Source: Hymenobacter cheonanensis (GTDB taxonomy: Bacteria > Bacteroidota > Bacteroidia > Cytophagales > Hymenobacteraceae). From it: DNA of 64,000 nt. How positions within the stretch are numbered: position 1 is the stretch's first letter; each line of letters opens with the position of its first letter. The stretch spans positions 797,414 to 861,413 of the forward strand of contig NZ_JAUQSW010000001.1 in NCBI RefSeq assembly GCF_030581075.1. Reading direction: 5' to 3'. Below the pieces are notes generated by a model that did no database searches, was not told the origin of the DNA, and worked only from the letters and a program-made list of their open reading frames with translations. This document shows, in pieces, positions 61,615 through 64,000 of the stretch. A program made the translations under genes and the position numbers.

Positions 61615-63666
61615 CTAGGCCGGCACCACGCCAGCCAGCGCCCGCGGCCGTCCAAAACGCAGCAGTAGGGCTTCGGCCAGCAAGCACGCCAGCACCACTA
61701 GCAGGCAGTAGCGCCACAGCGGCTGGCTGCTTTGCCCGGCCCGGTAGCGCGCAAGCGCCTCTGGCTGCGCGCCGCCTTCCAGCACGTGCACGTTTGGATG
61801 AGTTGGGCCCAGGAGCTGTCGTAGCTCCGCCGCCGAATACGCGGCTAGCTCCGACTCACGCTTGCTGGGGTTAAACGCAAGAGTAGTCAGCACTTTACCT
61901 TGGCTCACTACTTTATAGAAGCCCGGCGTGGTCATGGCCGTTGGCACATCAAGCTGCAGCTGGCTACCATGCTGCCGCTGCGTCGGGATATAAACAAGAC
62001 TGTCCTGCACCAGGCGATAGCTCGCCTCATCACCTGCCGTGCGGCCAGCCAGCGTTGGTACCGTGAGCGCCACTGCTGGGGTGTTCAGCCGGTATGCTGG
62101 CTGCTGGTCGGTATGGTAGCTAAGCATCGCCAGCCGGTACAGCACTGGCACGAATAAAGAATGGGCCGTAAAATCAGAATACTCCTTGGCAAACGGCGCC
62201 GCAAATACATAGGTATGGCCCGCTCCACTCCCAAATTCGGTCAGAAAGCCGTCGCCATCCCGCAGCCGCAAAATAGTGGTGCCCTGCCCTAGCTGCAACA
62301 CTGGCGCTACCTGAGGCATTATTACCCGCCGCGGCTGCGCCCCAAACACGTCTTTAAAGAATGGGTCGCGAGCGCTGGGCATCGCTACCTCCTGCCGCGT
62401 TGGCAGGCCTACTGCTGGCGCGTTCCACTGTTCGCCGCGCACACCCAGCGCCTGAAACAGTTTGTGATACGAGTCATGAGCCAGGGGGCTGGCCGGCGGC
62501 ACCACTACTACGCTGCCCCCGCGCCGCAACACCCCTGCCAGTGCCTCACGCAGGCCCGCATCTACCGGCGCTACCTCGCGCACTATCACCAAGTTAGCTT
62601 GCCGCAATTTACTGTAATTGAGGGTTTGCGGCTTAGCAAACTCATACATAAACAGCGGCTCCCGTCCATACGCCTGCTGCGTCGCTGGCTCCTCGCCGAT
62701 TTCCAGCACCCGGATAACGGCTGCTGGCTGCAGCGTAAAATAAAAAGCGTTGTCAAATACCACGGGGGCATCGCCCGTAATTACCCGGCCTAGCGTCAGT
62801 TTTTCATCCGCCAACTGTAGCTGAGTAGTTACTTCGCTCAGCTGGCCAGGAGCTATCGTGACGCGCAACGTTGCGACCTGCTGCTTGCCTAGCAGCACCT
62901 TCACCGGGCAGTCGGCTACCGCCTCGCTCCCCCCGTTCCGCAGCCTGATATGCAGTCCCAAGGTCGCGTGCGCGCGCACAAACGCATCGTTGAGCCACAC
63001 GCTATCCACGTACACATTACCCACTGGCTTGGCTACCTGGGGCACTAACACAACCTGGCCGGTGCGGCGCAGGTGCTGCCAAAAGTCAGCGCCTGCTTCG
63101 TTTTTTTGAAAATCACTAAACAGGTAGGTAACTCCTGGCTGCACTTTTTGCAAATCATCGCGCACGCTTGCCGCCCCCCAGCTCGTTTGGCGGCCGCCCT
63201 GTTGCCCGCTGAGCGCCGCTTCATAGGCCGCTTGGGTCAGGCTGCCACTGCTCTGCCCTAGCAGCTTAAAACGTGTTCCGGCATCATAGCTCTTACCTAA
63301 AGCAGCTGCACCATCTACAGCCTCTTGCACTAGCCGGGGCTGAAGCTGACCTGCTGCCTGCATACTCCCCGAATTATCCACCAAGATGTGAACATCACCG
63401 GAAGCCTCTTTTGCTACTGAATTAGCAACCGGAAAAAATGGCTGGCAAAAAAGCAGCACCAAAAACCCGATAGCAAGCACCCGCGCCAACAACACTAACA
63501 ATTCCTGCAGCTGCCGCTGCCGAATCGTAGTTAGCTCTACCTCGCGGATAAACCCAATGTTCGTAAAGAAAACTCGCTGTGGACGGCGTAATTGCAATAA
63601 GTGAATGGCAATCGGAATCCCAATCGCCAATAATCCCCACAGAAACCCCGGATACGCTAGCTGCAT
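61615..63666 (-). CDS. BatA-type membrane protein with von Willebrand A domain
   Basis: This 683-residue protein opens with the Bacteroidota BatA N-terminal signature (AYPGFLWGLLAIGIPIAIHL, LLQLRRPQRVFFTNIGF). A second membrane helix and a vWA domain with a MIDAS-like DNSGSM (near residue 95) follow. The long remainder is periplasmic and beta-rich, and a last membrane helix (YCLLVVLACLLAEALLL) closes the protein. Related proteins occur with MoxR ATPases and are linked to envelope stress tolerance; no moxR is in the window. It starts about 290 bases from the 5S rRNA end, with its own -7 box. Confidence 0.87.
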   Translation of the reverse strand: MQLAYPGFLWGLLAIGIPIAIHLLQLRRPQRVFFTNIGFIREVELTTIRQRQLQELLVLLARVLAIGFLVLLFCQPFFPVANSVAKEASGDVHILVDNSGSMQAAGQLQPRLVQEAVDGAAALGKSYDAGTRFKLLGQSSGSLTQAAYEAALSGQQGGRQTSWGAASVRDDLQKVQPGVTYLFSDFQKNEAGADFWQHLRRTGQVVLVPQVAKPVGNVYVDSVWLNDAFVRAHATLGLHIRLRNGGSEAVADCPVKVLLGKQQVATLRVTIAPGQLSEVTTQLQLADEKLTLGRVITGDAPVVFDNAFYFTLQPAAVIRVLEIGEEPATQQAYGREPLFMYEFAKPQTLNYSKLRQANLVIVREVAPVDAGLREALAGVLRRGGSVVVVPPASPLAHDSYHKLFQALGVRGEQWNAPAVGLPTRQEVAMPSARDPFFKDVFGAQPRRVIMPQVAPVLQLGQGTTILRLRDGDGFLTEFGSGAGHTYVFAAPFAKEYSDFTAHSLFVPVLYRLAMLSYHTDQQPAYRLNTPAVALTVPTLAGRTAGDEASYRLVQDSLVYIPTQRQHGSQLQLDVPTAMTTPGFYKVVSQGKVLTTLAFNPSKRESELAAYSAAELRQLLGPTHPNVHVLEGGAQPEALARYRAGQSSQPLWRYCLLVVLACLLAEALLLRFGRPRALAGVVPA

Positions 63667-63709
63667 TATCGTGTAAACTCACTTAACTATCAATGTTAAG
63701 TAAGAACTA

Positions 63710-63717
63710 CAAAACTA
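63710..63717 (-). promoter_or_regulatory. -7 promoter box of the BatA-type gene
   Basis: TAGTTTTG on the minus strand, an exact TAnnTTTG match, 43 bases before the ATG. Confidence 0.45.
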
Positions 63718-63905
63718 CCTTCTTTATTCACTAGCTGTACTAAATTGTTACCATACGCTAAATACTATGCGCAGCATACGGCCGCCTAGGTTGACTCAGT
63801 ACGTGCTACTGCGCGCACGCTCGCCTTATGGACACGGCCGCTGGCCAGAGCCGGCCGCCGCCGGAGGCGGGCTACGGCCGGGGGGGGTGCGGATAAACAG
63901 CAAGA

Positions 63906-63943
63906 GCCCCGGGGGGTCGCTGATGAAAGCGACCCCCCGGGGC
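63906..63943 (-). terminator. rRNA operon terminator
   Basis: A perfect 15-bp stem GCCCCGGGGGGTCGC with an eight-base loop, just past the 5S 3' end on the minus strand. Confidence 0.8.
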
Positions 63944-63956
63944 CCGGCATATAAAG

Positions 63957-64000
63957 TTGGCGGCGACCGACTCTCCCACCGGTGAAGGCAGTACCATAGG
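63957..64000 (-). rRNA. rrf: 5S ribosomal RNA, 3' end only
   Basis: The minus strand reads GGTACTGCCTTCACCGGTGG then GAGAGTCGGTCGCCGCC, the conserved 3' third of 5S rRNA. The rest, and presumably 23S and 16S, lie beyond the right edge. The exact 3' end is uncertain by a few bases. Confidence 0.85.

Overview
The window comes from a GC-rich Bacteroidota chromosome, most likely Hymenobacter or a close relative (Cytophagales, Hymenobacteraceae). The evidence is: promoter -7 boxes of the Bacteroidota type TAnnTTTG; a type IX secretion pair (a CHU_C-type cell-surface protein plus a PorP/SprF protein); RNase Y, a menaquinone MenA and DUF4199 proteins; and a tmRNA whose tag reads GDYSYAMAA, close to cytophagal tags. 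The genus is an inference; no rRNA or marker comparison was run.

Region 1 (1-18.3 kb) is a surface-polysaccharide locus, almost all on the minus strand. From right to left in order of transcription it holds: an asparagine synthetase and a GT2 transferase; UDP-glucose dehydrogenase and UDP-glucuronate decarboxylase (UDP-GlcA to UDP-xylose); a sugar aminotransferase; then a compact ddhA-ddhB-SDR-ThDP enzyme-ddhC operon. That operon should make a CDP-3,6-dideoxyhexose and, by analogy with Yersinia YerE/YerF, attach a two-carbon branch to it (a yersiniose-like sugar). At the left end are visibly AT-rich transferase genes (GT2, hexapeptide acetyltransferase, GT61, GT8), and on the plus strand a GT14-like transferase.

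Region 2 (18.4-31 kb) is mostly housekeeping: an acyl-CoA-binding protein, a lipoprotein amidase, RNase Y, ZapA with a small coiled-coil partner, a large M16 protease, PheT, a DUF1684 protein, RadC and a membrane metallophosphoesterase.

Region 3 (31-36 kb) holds a lipoprotein, a UV-damage endonuclease, a carboxypeptidase-regulatory-like protein and a run of small secreted low-complexity proteins, several ending in strongly basic Lys/Met-rich tails. I recognise no family for these.

Region 4 (36-44 kb) has a ~1400-residue repeat-containing T9SS cargo protein followed by PorP/SprF, a membrane acyltransferase with a degenerate second copy behind it in the same frame, a small membrane ORF and tmRNA.

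Region 5 (44.5-64 kb) holds dnaX, menA, a glutathione peroxidase, an AsmA-like/GT51 fusion divergent from purB, a LuxR regulator, a GT9 transferase, a small pectin/arabinan module (GH51, GH105, KduD), a GT2-GT4 pair, two DUF4199-type proteins, a BatA/vWA protein and, at the right edge, the 3' end of a 5S rRNA on the minus strand.

REP-like palindromes sit at 47625-47718, 58218-58297 and 28844-28921. I saw no CRISPR array, insertion sequence, prophage or tRNA gene. The best candidates for something new are the branched dideoxy-sugar operon and the basic-tailed secreted protein cluster.
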